A stretch of 64,000 nt of DNA from Cryoendolithus antarcticus (GCA_002077065.1 NAJO01000006.1:868001-932000), one strand, 5' to 3'; counted from the stretch's first letter, positions 42,660 through 54,537 are shown. Translations and numbers: made by a program. Notes: generated by a model from the letters alone, not told the origin.

Positions 42660-45188
42660 ATGCGCCTCCGCCTTACTCTTCTCCGACCCTCCCTCCCGCC
42701 CATCAAAACCCTCTGGCCTCTCCCCGCCGGCTCGCAAACGCTCACTATCTCCGCCCTGCTCACCCTCCTCTCGGCTACCTTTCCCCTCGACAGCCCTACA
42801 CTAGGCTTAGAGACTTATAGTCTTTCGATCTCGGGCTACGAAGCTCTTCATTGGCAGGAAGTCGGCAGCGTGCTGAAGGACGAGGATGAAGTCGTTGTGC
42901 GGGCGATTAGCGGGAACGAAGTCAGAGCAAGGCGGCTTGGGGGCAGAGAGGGCGTTACGGAGCATGGGAGGAAAGTGCTTGATGGTGTTGCGTGGGGTAG
43001 AGGGAAGGGAAGGGCTGAGGGCGTAGTCATGAAGAGGGGCAGGGACGAGGAAGACGTTGAGGATGATAATGATGAGGAGGAGAAAGAGTGGCAAGGCGAG
43101 CGGAAGCTGAGGGAGGGAAAGAGGGTCAGGTTCACGGTCGCCGATGGGGAGGTGCCAGGCGAGGGAGACGAGGAGTGGATGCAGCAGAGGCTGATTGAGG
43201 GCCCGCCACTGGGAGGGCATAGGACGTTAATACCGTTTGGAGGAGAGGAAAACAGCGAGGACGATGAAGATGATGAGGACTTTGAGGGCTTCGAGATTGA
43301 GGAGAGTGAGGACTCGGACGCGGAGTCGGATGAGGCGATCGATGGAGAAGAGGATTCTTCGAGCGAGGCGTCAACGGACTCTGATAGCAGCAGCGATGAG
43401 GAAGAGGACGACTCATCGGATAGCTCGAGTACGGACTCAAGCTCGGAGTCGAGCGACGAGAGCGTACGGGACACATCGACGGATGAGAGCAATCATGTTA
43501 CTGCAGAGCCCACGCCCACACCAACCGCGAGCAAGCCGACGAGGGCAGGCGCATCAAAGACACAGCAACTCACGAATGGTATCTTTTCATTGACACCGAA
43601 TGAGACGGCTACTACGACTCCACCTGTAGGGGGCGCACTGACAAACGGCAAAGCAACAAACATCCCCTATGAAGGACTTCCCGCAACAAAGGCTCGCAAT
43701 GTCCGGCGCAGGGACGCCAAGAAGCTGAAGTACCTCAAAGCTGCAGAATCGCTACCTGCAGATGCGACACTTGCCGATCTAAAGGAGCAAAGGAAGGACA
43801 TTCCAGGTAAGAGTGGTCTGCACCCAATCGACCAGGAGACGGACGTCGATAGTCGGCGGACTGAAGCAGCGAACGGGAGTGACGGCCATATTGAGGGAGC
43901 AATTGCGACTGGCGTTGGTAACGCAAAGCGCGCTTCAGCAGCAGATAGCGAGACGTTGGCGCGTAAGCGACGGCGTCTACTGGACGCGATTGAGTCCGGG
44001 GGAATCGAGATCACTTTGAAGAAGGGCGGCGCAGCTCAAGCTGATGAAGACGAGGAGCCAGACGAGATGAGCAGCAAGCAGATCGATGCACCCAAAAGCA
44101 ACGGCCGCCCTACCACGGCCGAATTACACGCGGCGGAGAACACACCAAGTGACAATGACGGCACCGCCGAGCCACCAGCTCGTCGCGCGCGACTTGATCT
44201 CGCAGGCTCGCAACGCCATATCTTCGCGTCCCTGGGCGTTCGCGCACCCAAAAGCGATGAGCAGAAGGAAGCGCTGCGCAAGAAACTTGCTACGCGGCGC
44301 GGACCTGCAGCCAAAGCTGCAATAGCAGCCATCTCAGCGAGTGAAGCCATCGCCACCGAGCCCGATGCTCCTGCCACAGCGCCAGAGCCCGAGAACCCGA
44401 TCGTATACTCTGAGCCAGCATACCACTGGTCCGATCGCATCGACCTCCGCGCCGTAGAATGCGTTGACGAGAACGTCACGCTCAGCACGCCACCCTACCC
44501 CTTCCACCAGCGCTGGGACCCACAATACCACAAGCGCAAGAACCGCAACAAGGCTTCGTACATGAGCGGCGGCAAGGGCAAATGGCAAGCGCAGAATCAT
44601 GTGGAGACTTACGATAAGTACTTTCCCGATCAAGATGGGGACTACCTCGATTACGGCGATGAGGATGGCGGCGAGTACGAGGATGGGGAGTACTGGGATG
44701 ATAATGCGTTGTTGGGGGATGAGGATCCGAGTGCGCTGCAGTTGCAGGCTGAGGCTAACGCGACGGTGGCACTGGAGTCCGATCTCCCTGCACTTCCGGA
44801 AGATATCTCGACCTTACCTCTCCTCCCAGAAGCCGACGCTGCAGTGGGAGATATCGTCACGTACACCGAGCTCGTCTGCGAAGCTGCTACGTCTTGGCAG
44901 CCTAAGATGCTCTCGCGGACTGCGGAACTCATCGAGCATGATGTTGAGCGGAATGAGTGGGGCTTCAGAATGGCGATCAGGGATATGCCGCACAAGACTT
45001 TTGATCAAGAGGGCAATCGAGTATATGCCAAGTTTGAGATGGAAGGGGAGGATAGTGAGGAGGAGGAAGAGGATGTGGATGAACGAGCTAGAGTCTTGAG
45101 CTGGAGTGAGATGGGGGAGGTGAGACTGCTGCGGAAGGGGCAGTCGTTGGTCAAGTCGGCAGCAGGCGCACTCCGCGATACTGCCTAG
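42660..45188 (+). CDS. Coilin-like protein with N-terminal ubiquitin-like fold and C-terminal Tudor-like domain
   Basis: An intronless 842-residue protein; the frame is open 26 codons further upstream, but ATG 42660 begins the conserved MRLRLTLLRP. The N-terminal 85 residues (PLDSPTLGLETYSLSISGYE, then VGSVLKDEDEVVVRAI) match the ubiquitin-like beta-grasp start of coilin. A long acidic Ser/Asp/Glu tract (about 190-290) and several basic patches follow (RNVRRRDAKKLKYLK, ARKRRRLLDAI). About residues 725-825 is Tudor-like (GDIVTYTELVCEAATSWQPK, RTAELIEHDVERNEWGFRMA). Ends plus acidic/basic linker match coilin, the Cajal-body scaffold that binds Sm proteins and snRNAs. Assignment is by architecture and short motifs, so coilin-like is the safe name. 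Confidence 0.65.
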   Translation: MRLRLTLLRPSLPPIKTLWPLPAGSQTLTISALLTLLSATFPLDSPTLGLETYSLSISGYEALHWQEVGSVLKDEDEVVVRAISGNEVRARRLGGREGVTEHGRKVLDGVAWGRGKGRAEGVVMKRGRDEEDVEDDNDEEEKEWQGERKLREGKRVRFTVADGEVPGEGDEEWMQQRLIEGPPLGGHRTLIPFGGEENSEDDEDDEDFEGFEIEESEDSDAESDEAIDGEEDSSSEASTDSDSSSDEEEDDSSDSSSTDSSSESSDESVRDTSTDESNHVTAEPTPTPTASKPTRAGASKTQQLTNGIFSLTPNETATTTPPVGGALTNGKATNIPYEGLPATKARNVRRRDAKKLKYLKAAESLPADATLADLKEQRKDIPGKSGLHPIDQETDVDSRRTEAANGSDGHIEGAIATGVGNAKRASAADSETLARKRRRLLDAIESGGIEITLKKGGAAQADEDEEPDEMSSKQIDAPKSNGRPTTAELHAAENTPSDNDGTAEPPARRARLDLAGSQRHIFASLGVRAPKSDEQKEALRKKLATRRGPAAKAAIAAISASEAIATEPDAPATAPEPENPIVYSEPAYHWSDRIDLRAVECVDENVTLSTPPYPFHQRWDPQYHKRKNRNKASYMSGGKGKWQAQNHVETYDKYFPDQDGDYLDYGDEDGGEYEDGEYWDDNALLGDEDPSALQLQAEANATVALESDLPALPEDISTLPLLPEADAAVGDIVTYTELVCEAATSWQPKMLSRTAELIEHDVERNEWGFRMAIRDMPHKTFDQEGNRVYAKFEMEGEDSEEEEEDVDERARVLSWSEMGEVRLLRKGQSLVKSAAGALRDTA

Positions 45189-45425
45189 CGGCGCAATGCA
45201 TGAGATAGTGTAGTATAGTGTACAACACAAACATCAAGAAGATGAGAGCAGTCCCGGGGCGGGCGTGTAGTGAAGTCGAGAAATGATGTCTCGTGTACCG
45301 TAGTGTCGCAAATAGAAGATCCCCCGCCACTACCACAACTGGCCGGACCCTGTCTGCCACTTGTACCCCGTCCGATGCCTTACGAAATCATGCCCATCGG
45401 CACCGCCAGCTGCTCCAGCAGACGT
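45189..45425. other. Convergent intergenic region
   Basis: 237 bp between the coilin-like gene and CDC20, which end facing each other. It must hold two polyadenylation regions; nothing else was seen. Confidence 0.35.
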
Positions 45426-47325
45426 CTAACGAATCGTGGTAGTCTTCGTCAGACCCGCCTTCGCAGCCGCAGCGCCAACGGCGCCCATACCAGCTGAACC
45501 GGCCTTCTTCTCGAACACCTTCCAGAACTTGAGGGACTCATCGGCAGCTGTGATACATAGTCAGTACAAGTGAATACGAAGGCGTGTGATCTCGGAACTT
45601 ACCAGCAGTAGCAAGCATCTGTCCATCCGGGCTGAGCGCTGAGTGCAGCACCCTCGACTCATGCGCCGGGATCTCGACGTTCTTAACAAGCGTCGGGTAG
45701 CTCCAGATACTGAGCGAGTTGTCGGGGAAGCCGGAAGACGACACAAGCTCCTTGTAGCCCAAGCTCCAGCGCAGCGAAGTGACCTGGCTGCCAGTATCAA
45801 TGCTATTGACGCGTGCGCCGGAAGTCGAGTTCCAGAAATGGATCATGCGGTCGTGCGACCCTCCCCCAGTAGCGAGGAGGTTCGATTGCCATGGGCACCA
45901 GGCAAGAGCCTTGATAGCGGCTTTGTGCGCGGTCTTCTGGAACTTGGGAGCATTGAGCGAACGAGCATCCCAGATCGAAACGAGATTGTCGTTACCGCCC
46001 GTCGCCAACTGGGCTCCATCGGCCCTCCACTCCAAGCCGCAGACTTCGGAGGTGTGCGAGACAAGCTCGGCGATCTTGTGCTCCGCGATGCGGACATCGT
46101 GGTTGTAGACCAACCCTGAGCGAGCGCCGGTGGAGAGAATGTGCTTGTTCCAGCCCATAACCGAGACGCGGGTGTCGTGGCCGTACATGCTACGCAACTT
46201 CGTGCCGTCTTCCGCGTCCCAGATCTGCACCTCGCCTGTACCGAGGCCGGCGGCGACGTAGGCGCCGTCTGCCGACCACTTGACAGAGGAGATGTAGGTG
46301 TCCGATGGGCATTCGAAGAGGGAGGCGACGGAGCCGGACTCGGCGGACCAGACGTAAACGCTGCGCTCGAGGCCGATGGCGACTTGGTTGCCGGAGGACC
46401 AGTCGAGGAGGTTGAGATAGTAGTCATCGACCAGACCGGGAGCGTCTAGGACGCGTTCGGGGGCTGTGAGGACACGGCGGCGGAACTGTGAGGCTGAGGC
46501 AGCCGCGGGCTTGACGGGCCGGTTGTACTGCGAGCGGAGGTCGATCGGGCGAGATGACTCTGGTGCAGCGGGCTTGAAGGCAAGGATGCGTTGCTTGATT
46601 GACACACCGCACGCCTCAGCGACAGATGTCTGGTACGCGACAGTGTTGGGAGATGGCTTGTTGGTAGAAGGAGCGTCCTCGCTGTCATCGGTGGTGCTGA
46701 GGGAGAGACCTTCAAGAGAAAGAGTAGAGGTGAGGTCGGCAGTTGAGTGGTGACGAGACAAGTCAAAAGCGCTGGCGGCACTCGCAGCAAGTGTCGCTGA
46801 CCCATCTGATGCGCTTGACTTGGGGCGTCTGGGAGTTTGCTCGTTGTCGAGCTTGATAGCTGCGCCTGAGGAAGAAACCCCCTCGCTGGCAGTCCGGTTG
46901 GGGACGAATCTGTCGGCAGCGGTGTAGTTGATCTTGCCCTGGCTTCTTTTGGGTGTGCGGTGCGCTGACCCTGCACGAACATGACGCGGGCGAGATGGCG
47001 TGTTCTTGGCTGATGCTGTGCTGGGACGGGGACCGGTGCCGGTCAGTGTGAAGTCGCTCAAACCAGTGTCAACACGACGCGGCGACGGACGGCCGGCGAT
47101 GTTTGACTTGGGCGAGTCGCGGACATTGGTCTTTGACACTGAGCGGGAGAAGCGGGACATGAGGTTGGCGTTGCCATGGTGGATGCTCTCTTGCACCTCC
47201 GCGATCACCTGAGTGCGGGGTGTCTTCGGGGAGGGGGTGAGAGGCATGCGGCCACCGGCGAGGCGGGTGGAGAAGATGCCATCACGGCGTTGTTTGATTG
47301 GCGTGAGTACTGATGAGGTTGCCAT
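45426..47325 (-). CDS. CDC20: APC/C activator Cdc20 (Slp1/Fizzy)
   Basis: Two exons on the reverse strand, 47325-45603 and 45547-45426, give 614 residues. The 55-nt intron restores the ending QMLATAAADESLKFW; the unspliced frame instead runs into a spurious tail. The C-box is DRFVPNR at 138-144 and the Mad2-interacting motif is KQRILAFKP at 244-252, which points to Cdc20 rather than Cdh1. Seven WD40 repeats fill about 295-595, with PGLVDDYYLNLLDWSSGNQV. The last two residues are Ile-Arg, the IR tail that docks on Cdc27/Apc3. Cdc20 recruits securin and cyclin B to the anaphase-promoting complex and is the target of the spindle checkpoint. No KEN box was noticed in the N-terminus. Confidence 0.95.
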
Positions 47326-47845
47326 ATCCGCGGTGTTGCTGCGTGATAAGTGGTTGTGTTGGCGAAAGTGGTTGTCGATTTGCTGTAGATGGCCCAGTCA
47401 AGGGATCCGTTAGTATGGTTTCGCAGATATTTGCAGTACGCCGGTGATGGATTGGGTAGAGAGAGTCCGAGGACTCGTTGCACGTGAAGTATGCCTCTGA
47501 GTAAAGTGTTTGGTTGTGGGTGGGTGGAAGAAGAGACTGGTCTCTGCCGCCGAGTTTTATCGCCCAGTGTTTGCACTTGCAAGCAGTTGTCAGGGACGAT
47601 CGGGTATACCCGCACTGGCGTCATCCCACGTTCGGTACCTGCCTCGCATGCAGGGATCGGGCCCTCGCTCTACAGCCTGAGGTGACATGTGCAAGTCTTT
47701 GTAGTAACGATGTTGAAGTGCTGAGCGCATTCGATAGCCCATACACTCTGGGCCTAGTAAGAGCCTCCTAATCAGTCAGGCAGTACATTGTATGCCTCTA
47801 TCACCACCACTGCGGTGATTTCGGCGGGGCCGGCCTGCGACAGCC
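47326..47845. promoter_or_regulatory. Divergent intergenic region, CDC20 / kelch-BTB
   Basis: 520 bp between divergent starts. No clear TATA or cell-cycle box could be defended. Confidence 0.35.
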
Positions 47846-50062
47846 ATGCAATCCAACTCGGCCTCGGCACGGGCTTCGAACATGTCCAACAACACATATG
47901 TCCTCTCTGGCTCACCTCAGAAGGGAGGGCGGCGGAGAGCAGCAGAGCCATACCTGCCCAAGATCATAACCACTGTCGGTCAAAGACCTGCATGCCTTGT
48001 GAATGCCTCAGTCACGTACGTTGGCAAGGATCTGATCTATGCATTCGGAGGCTTCGATCAATACACGGACGAGGTGTACAATCATGTCTTAAAGCTCAAT
48101 CTCAATGCTCGACAGTGGAGCTTGGTGGACAATTATGGCGACATCCCGGGAGTGCGGATGGGCCATACCGCATGTCTTTGGGGCAACAAGCTGCTGGTGT
48201 ACGGCGGGGAGAACGAACACCGCATACACCTCTCAGACGTAGTGATCTTTGATGTCGATACAGCACACTGGACACAGCCCGAGATCAATGGACCAATACC
48301 CCGCGGTAGAGCGCGACACTCGGCAGTCATCCACGACGACAAGCTGTTCGTCTGCGGTGGCATGAGTGGTAGTGAGAATGGTGTGCTGGACGACATATGC
48401 TTCCTCGACCTAAAGACATGGACATGGACTCGGACATGGCGGTTTGTGCCACGCTACGATCATCACATGTGGATCTGGGGTGGCAAGATATGGATCAGTG
48501 GTGGTATGGGAGAGGAGATGGAGCGGACGAGTGAGGTGTGGTGGCTTGACTTCAGAGGCATGCCTGCTTTCGAGGGACCACCATCGTATGGCGCTGCCGG
48601 TGCCGAGGGCGCATTGAGTGGTACTTCCACGCCTTACGGCTCGAACTATAACTCAGCTGGCTACGCAGCGAACAGCAGCACTGTACAGTCGAACTCAGCC
48701 ACTCAGATCCAGCGCACGCCACCTGTAGCACCAGGAGCTATCAGCTCGGTCAAGTTCATTTCATCGCCAAATCTGCCAACACAAGGCGTAGGAAGCCATT
48801 TCCATGTCTTCAGCTCCGGTTGTATGTTGGACTTTGTTACACCAGCATCGAACATGCCACTTGAGACCTCATTATCCGCCCTCGATCTGGACACACTTCG
48901 ATGGCAGAAGCTTGCAGACGGCAAAGACTTGTTCGCGCCTGCATACCGCTGGCACTACTGCTGTCTTGATTCGGACGGTACACACGCCTGGCTGCTCGGC
49001 TGCCCTCGCGAGATGCGCGGCGGTGGTAACGGTGATGCAGAAGAGTACCTGAGCGACGTTCTCCCGATCGACCTTCGCAAGTTTGGCTTACTAGGCAACA
49101 AACTGAGTCAGGACGCCAGTAACAGCGAGAAGATCCCAACTTCCGACACCTACGCCTCCTCACATCTCTCAGCAATCGGCGCAGACCTGGCTCGTACCTT
49201 CAACCAACCTCCGGAAACTGGCTCTGGCACAGACTTCACCGTCACCGCATTGAGCGATACCGACTACGCCGACCTCGATACGATCTCCGAGTACTCGTCC
49301 TCCTCGCCTTCAGCTTCAGCATCGACTACAACCTCAAATCACAGCCCTCCGATCCACGTACACCGCCTCATACTCTCAGCCCGCTGGCCGCACTTCTCCC
49401 GCCTTTACGCGGCTCAGATGTCCGAATTTCATACATCGCGCATGCACATACCCGAGCCTTACCCAGCCGTGAAAGCCTTCCTGTACTACCTCTACACCGA
49501 CTCCATCACCTCTCCCCCCACTTCCTCATCCTCTTCATCACTCTCCTCGACATCAACTTCACATCCAGAGACCGAGCTTCTCTCCTCCGGCCCAACGCTA
49601 GAAGATGTCGCGAATCTCCTAGTCCTCTCAAACATCTACGACATGCCTCGCCTCCGCCACCTCTGCGTCAACCGCCTAGTCCGCGATCTAGACGTCCAAC
49701 ACGCAGCGCTGATCTTCGACCGCGCGTCAACAGCACAGGAAGAGTGGCTCAAGCGCCGCGCGGCGAATTTCTGTCTCACGCACTGGGGCCGCGTAGTCCG
49801 TACGGAAGGCTTCCGTCGCTTGAAGCGGAGCGCGATGTTTGAGCTTTGCGAGGGTGTGGATCCGGAAGGCAGAGTTGTGGGAGGCGAGGAGCTAGAGGCT
49901 GTGGGTGGGCTTGGGGGTGCGAGGCTAGGGAGTGGGATGTGTTGGGGTGGTAGTGGGAGGAAGAGGGGACGAGTAGGAAGTGAGGGGCAGGCCACTGCTG
50001 ATGGGGAGGATGGGGATGAAGGGGACGGCGATGGGGATGATGAGGGCATGGAGATCTCGTGA
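47846..50062 (+). CDS. Kelch-repeat and BTB domain protein (Ral2/LZTR1-like)
   Basis: An intronless 738-residue protein. Kelch repeats fill about 40-250: DLIYAFGGFDQYTDEVYNHV, NKLLVYGGENEHRIHLSDVV, DKLFVCGGMSGSENGVLDDI, and GKIWISGGMGEEMERTSEVW. A Ser/Thr/Gly-rich linker and one further kelch-like stretch follow (TLRWQKLADGKD). A BTB domain begins near residue 500 (IHVHRLILSARWPHFSRLYA, AVKAFLYYLYTDSI), with BACK-like helices after it (LLVLSNIYDMPRLRHLCVNR). Kelch-then-BTB order resembles fission yeast Ral2, which acts with Ras1, and human LZTR1, a CUL3 adaptor for Ras degradation; which role applies here is inference. An alternative start is the second Met (47882). The end is Gly/Glu/Asp-rich low complexity. 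Confidence 0.85.
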   Translation: MQSNSASARASNMSNNTYVLSGSPQKGGRRRAAEPYLPKIITTVGQRPACLVNASVTYVGKDLIYAFGGFDQYTDEVYNHVLKLNLNARQWSLVDNYGDIPGVRMGHTACLWGNKLLVYGGENEHRIHLSDVVIFDVDTAHWTQPEINGPIPRGRARHSAVIHDDKLFVCGGMSGSENGVLDDICFLDLKTWTWTRTWRFVPRYDHHMWIWGGKIWISGGMGEEMERTSEVWWLDFRGMPAFEGPPSYGAAGAEGALSGTSTPYGSNYNSAGYAANSSTVQSNSATQIQRTPPVAPGAISSVKFISSPNLPTQGVGSHFHVFSSGCMLDFVTPASNMPLETSLSALDLDTLRWQKLADGKDLFAPAYRWHYCCLDSDGTHAWLLGCPREMRGGGNGDAEEYLSDVLPIDLRKFGLLGNKLSQDASNSEKIPTSDTYASSHLSAIGADLARTFNQPPETGSGTDFTVTALSDTDYADLDTISEYSSSSPSASASTTTSNHSPPIHVHRLILSARWPHFSRLYAAQMSEFHTSRMHIPEPYPAVKAFLYYLYTDSITSPPTSSSSSSLSSTSTSHPETELLSSGPTLEDVANLLVLSNIYDMPRLRHLCVNRLVRDLDVQHAALIFDRASTAQEEWLKRRAANFCLTHWGRVVRTEGFRRLKRSAMFELCEGVDPEGRVVGGEELEAVGGLGGARLGSGMCWGGSGRKRGRVGSEGQATADGEDGDEGDGDGDDEGMEIS

Positions 50063-53000
50063 TTCGGCACAACAGGTTATAATGGGGGCGTTAGTTGGGT
50101 TCACGGGGTGTCCGGCGTTCGGAGATCAGGACAGACGGAAAGGTCTCAGGGGTGGACATGAGTATGGAAGAGACTTGCTTGGGCACTACTACATACCCTT
50201 TAGCAAAGCGTGTCACCAATTACGAACCTCTGCTATCTTGACTCTTGTTGCGAGTGACTGGGAGAAGGGGTCCGTTCCCACTCACATCGCCTCGCATCGC
50301 CCGTTGCTATGATCTTCACATGTCACCTGCCAAGCGCGGCGCCAAGACCGTTCCTTCCACCTCTGCCATCCCGTTCCACCCTTGTCGCACCTCCCTGCTT
50401 GCACGATACAACAACACATTCGATGCTGATGAGCCGCGCAACACACTGTCAAGCTGCACGGCATCCTGCACCTCACACGACTCGCGCTGCATTCCTCGCC
50501 TACAGATCCCGAATCTCGCATAGAGGCGTTTGCATTTGCACGGTTGTGGTGGAGGCGTGTGGGCTTTTGGGGAGTGGTTCTGTGGAGGCTACGTTATTGG
50601 AGGCGTTTGGATTGGGGCAGTGTGGTAGGGGGATCGACGCGAAGGATTCGCAGCGATTTACTTTTTCTGGGGTGATGTTGGGATCTCGATGGATTTGCGC
50701 TGACCGCTTGTGGAAAGTGGGAAGAGGGTTCTACACTATTGGCGCTGGCAGTGTTGCAGGTGACTCGAGATACAGCACAGGATGGGGATGATTTGGAAAC
50801 TGCGGGAGCGGTGTGCGGTCACTGGCAAGCATCCTCTTCACGGAGTGAATCCCCTTTGCAGGCTGGTCAGGTCGCATTCAAGCCAGGCCGAGAGAGCCGC
50901 CGGAGTGCTGTGACCTTGCTCATGATCATGCACTTGGGCTGCCTCGGGCCTCAAGGAGGCATCTCTTACATGATAGGTGCTGTGTAGAGCGACAGGTTGC
51001 TCCATCTCTGCCGTCCGACCATGCAGTGTCGCTTCAAGGATGCAGGGTGAAGGTGGTATTGCTCGCTGTACGTAAACAAGGCATCATCAGTTAGGTGTGC
51101 CTGTCACCTGATTGCAATCGCAAGTGGCGTCTGGGGTACCACTCGATGGCATGCAGGGCAGCCGGCAGATTGCACAAAGCGCACGTGAATGCGCAGGTGC
51201 AGTCCTTGGCTTCGAGCTGTGAATGTAGAGGTCGACCTTCATCGTCATGCGAATCCAAGTGCGTTCTTCCAGACGATCTCGAAGCGGTGTCGAAGCTGCG
51301 CAATGTCGATCAAACGCTCTCACGACGTGGTTTCACAGCTGATCATCCGCCAGTCGTTCGGTAGAAGCAGATATAGAACTGACAGGTAGAGCAGTGTCTC
51401 GACGACACGGCTAAATGTCGAAGTCTATGGCCTCGGTACCAGAGACAGGGCAAGTCGTCCCATTCGCTGCTCGGTTGTTTCAGCGCATCTGTCATCGTGC
51501 CCTAATACATTTATGGTGCCCTAAGGCGACAATGCATGTAACCGTTGTGCCAGCAAGAGTTAGCGAGCAGAGCGAACACTGATCAGCAGAGACGCATGTG
51601 TCGATCTTTGATCGTCGTGCATTTCACCTACGCGCCAAGCCTGCGATGCAGTCGTCTTCGCACCCAATGTGCGCCATGCAGTCAGGAGCCGCTGTGCCCT
51701 ACGCAAGTCGCTGGCTTCCTTCTTGCAGTTCATATCGACAGGGCTGATGCAAGGGTCGAATCCCGGACATCACCCGAATGAGCGCGATGTTTCATCCATC
51801 GCGAAATTTCGTGACGGTACTCTGACGCCCTGTCGATCATGGTTTCATTCGCGAGAAAGACGACCGAGCTTATGGACCTGCCTCCGGTCGAGTTGCGCCG
51901 ATAGTGCGAGTGTCGCCAATGCCCTGCATCGTTGATGCAAGCAGCAAACTAGTTCCCAGACAGCCATTGTTTTGCAGCGCGAAAATGAGAGATATCACGG
52001 CGACCGAAGATAGACCTTTCCAGCGCGTGATGTTGGTGTTAGCGGTGAATGCCTTGAGCTATGAACGCTGCGACCAATAGAGAGGCGAACACAGACGATC
52101 GAGTCGCTCATATCGGTAGACTTCGAATTGCACGGTCACATGAGAACAAGATAGCTGCCCAACAATTGCCGGCATAATCTCCAAGCAGATCCGCCGAACT
52201 TTGTACCAAAGATGGTGCACCGCCCGCGTCGGAAGTTGTGGTCGTGCCGCCTCCATCGTCTTGTACTGAACCTTCTAATCGAGCTGCCTCACCGCCCAAT
52301 CTGCACGAAGGCGGTCGGGCGGAGGCCATGCCCTCGAACCCCCGAGTACAGCCATAGGTGATTGGAGCTGTCTCCGCGGTCATGTGTCGTGCGGCTAGAC
52401 ATCGGGAGTGCGAAGGAGGTGCGTTGGCAATGTGTTCGATGCAGGTATGCAAAGGGATACTGATGACAAAACTTGCGCGATGCTGTGTTTGAACCTTATC
52501 GCTCATGGTCCGAGAACTGACATCGAAGACAGCCATCGCAGATCGAAATAGAAGCGATGTCTCAGCCTCGTGCACGTCCACAATCGTGTTTCACGTCACG
52601 AGCCTGCATCTGAAACGCAGCATGCCAAGCCGCACCCCATCAAGGTATGTGTTGACGCGACAGCCACTTCTCGGGAGGGCTTCGGGAGATGCCATCTGGT
52701 CCTTGCGAGAGCGACAGGGGTGTTCATCTACAGTACGACATCGTCGTGCCGCCTTCGAGAAGCTTTGGCGCGAGACGAAGACGCGCTAGAAGAACGAGCA
52801 CGGAGCCACATCCTTGACGCGGCCGTGATCAACGAGAGGGAGATAGCAATGATCGACTAGAGGCGCCTGTAGACGTGCGCCATGGTCGCAGGCACGCTCT
52901 AGGGACTAAATCCGGACTGCTGGCAGACTATCGATGGTCGCAAAATGTGCTCGTAAATGCAGTGTCTGACCTGCCGCGCTTTACCGTCCTACCTCCGTAG

Positions 53001-54537
53001 TGTACGGGCACAGATCGGTGTGCGACTTTCCCAGGCATTGTCAGACTCATACAACTCGCCCTATGTCTCTCTGCCGGCTCCATTCTTCGCCCCAGTTCAA
53101 AAAGCATACTGACCGAATGCACTAGCGGCGAACAGTCAGTCGCAAACCTTACCTCGGCTAGTGCGCGCCACTACCGCCCGCGCACGTGGCATATATTTCA
53201 GAGATGCGGGTGTGAGTGGGGAGTCTTGGGCTCTGGTTGAAGCATACAGTAGCCGTGAGCCGGCTGCACGACTCGGATAATAGTCGATTTCATTGACCTT
53301 TCGGTGGAAAGAAGCAATGCACTCGACCTGATGCTGCAGCTTTTGCAAGCGATGCAATGAATATGCCAGGACCAACCTCGTCTGCAGCACCGCAGTTCGA
53401 GACGAAGCTAATCTCTGTCGATCGGCACCACGCTTTCTTGGGCCGCAACTCTCCAAGACTGGGCTTGTCCCGTGAAGGTTTTCACCTGTGAAGTCTGGGT
53501 ATTAGCAGGGCTAAATCCGATTCAAAGATACGTCCCCAGTGCGAAGATGCGCTGCCAATCATGCATCACTGCGACGCTGGCACGGTCATCGATCGTGCAG
53601 TTCATGCTCGCCGACAAGGACATGCAAGCAGTCGCGGTAATTGCCCGGTTTTAGCTCAGCTCTCCACTTGTCCCTCTCCGACCTGCTATCGGGGTTGACT
53701 TCGGCTATGCAGTGGCTCATCGATACAACAAATCGCAACATAGCCGCATTTACGAAGTTGATTCGTTTTGGCAGCATCACACATAACGGCGAACGTTCAG
53801 TGATCGATCATACAGTGCGTCTCGACGCTTGCGATCAGCGGCTTCGGATAATACCGAAACGTCTCATGAACATGCATGTCTTCGTGAGCGCCCACCATCT
53901 TCCGGAGAGCAAAGGCACCCTGCAGTCCGTGAGTGACGTGCTCGCGCAATAGGCTCTTGCGGCTCCATGTGCTCTCATCGACGCAATTCACGCTACAACC
54001 CGTTGCCCAGCGTGCGGGTTGCATGAGGATGGGCTCCTGCAGGTCGTGCATGGGCACACCGTTCAAATGACAACTAGTGGCAGGCTGCAAGCCTCTGATC
54101 GTCGTCCGATTCTCGGCTGCACTCCGAGCCAATGTCCAACTTCTTCCATTTCTCGAAGCATGTTAGTGTCAACGACGAGGCTGCGATCATGCATCACCCC
54201 TTTCGCACTGACACCAAGGGACGGACCTGAAACAAGAATAGTCCTCAAGCGTGCGTTTGGAGCCCTAGCCAATGAACCAACAATCTAATATATAGTTGTT
54301 CCATCTCGGACTTCGACAGCTTGATTGTTCCATGTCGGTTAGCCATATTAATTATCAAGCATCATCAACAGCCGACGCACGCGATTTACAGTAGCGGCGA
54401 TCAGCTAACGGTACGTTGGCAGTCTTGCATCCTATCAACTCCACCTGCTACAGCAAGGATTTACTGGGGTACGCTGGCCAAGCCAATCGCTCACTTTCAA
54501 GCTCGCTACACCGCTGGACCACTCTCTCTTTGATTCC
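50063..54537. other. 4.5 kb stretch without a convincing gene
   Basis: No frame on either strand shows a family motif or a splice-consistent chain of exons. A 67-residue frame at 50320-50523 beginning MSPAKRGAKTVPSTSAIPFH and a reverse frame at 52108-52581 (ending in a run with GGGTTTTSDAGGAPSLVQ) are the most protein-like, but both are unsupported. There is no strong AT bias of the kind left by repeat-induced point mutation, no long tandem repeat, and no transposase or reverse-transcriptase motif. It could hold a decayed element, a non-coding RNA, or simply an expanded promoter for the bZIP gene at its right end. Confidence 0.35.

Noticed and set aside
45548..45602. Read-through tail of CDC20 past 45603
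   Set aside because: A good 55-nt intron there restores the family ending AADESLKFW and the Ile-Arg terminus.
50309..50791. 160-codon forward frame after the kelch-BTB gene
   Set aside because: Pro/Ser/Cys-rich without motif; begins in a C/T-rich stretch and loses coding character after 50 codons.
51753..51775. GGTCGAATCCC-like string, resembling a tRNA B box
   Set aside because: The flanking bases do not form a T-stem, and no A box or acceptor stem is found at the right distance.
52108..52581. 157-codon reverse frame in the 4.5 kb gap
   Set aside because: Partly protein-like but no motif or splice support; kept only as a note in the gap entry.
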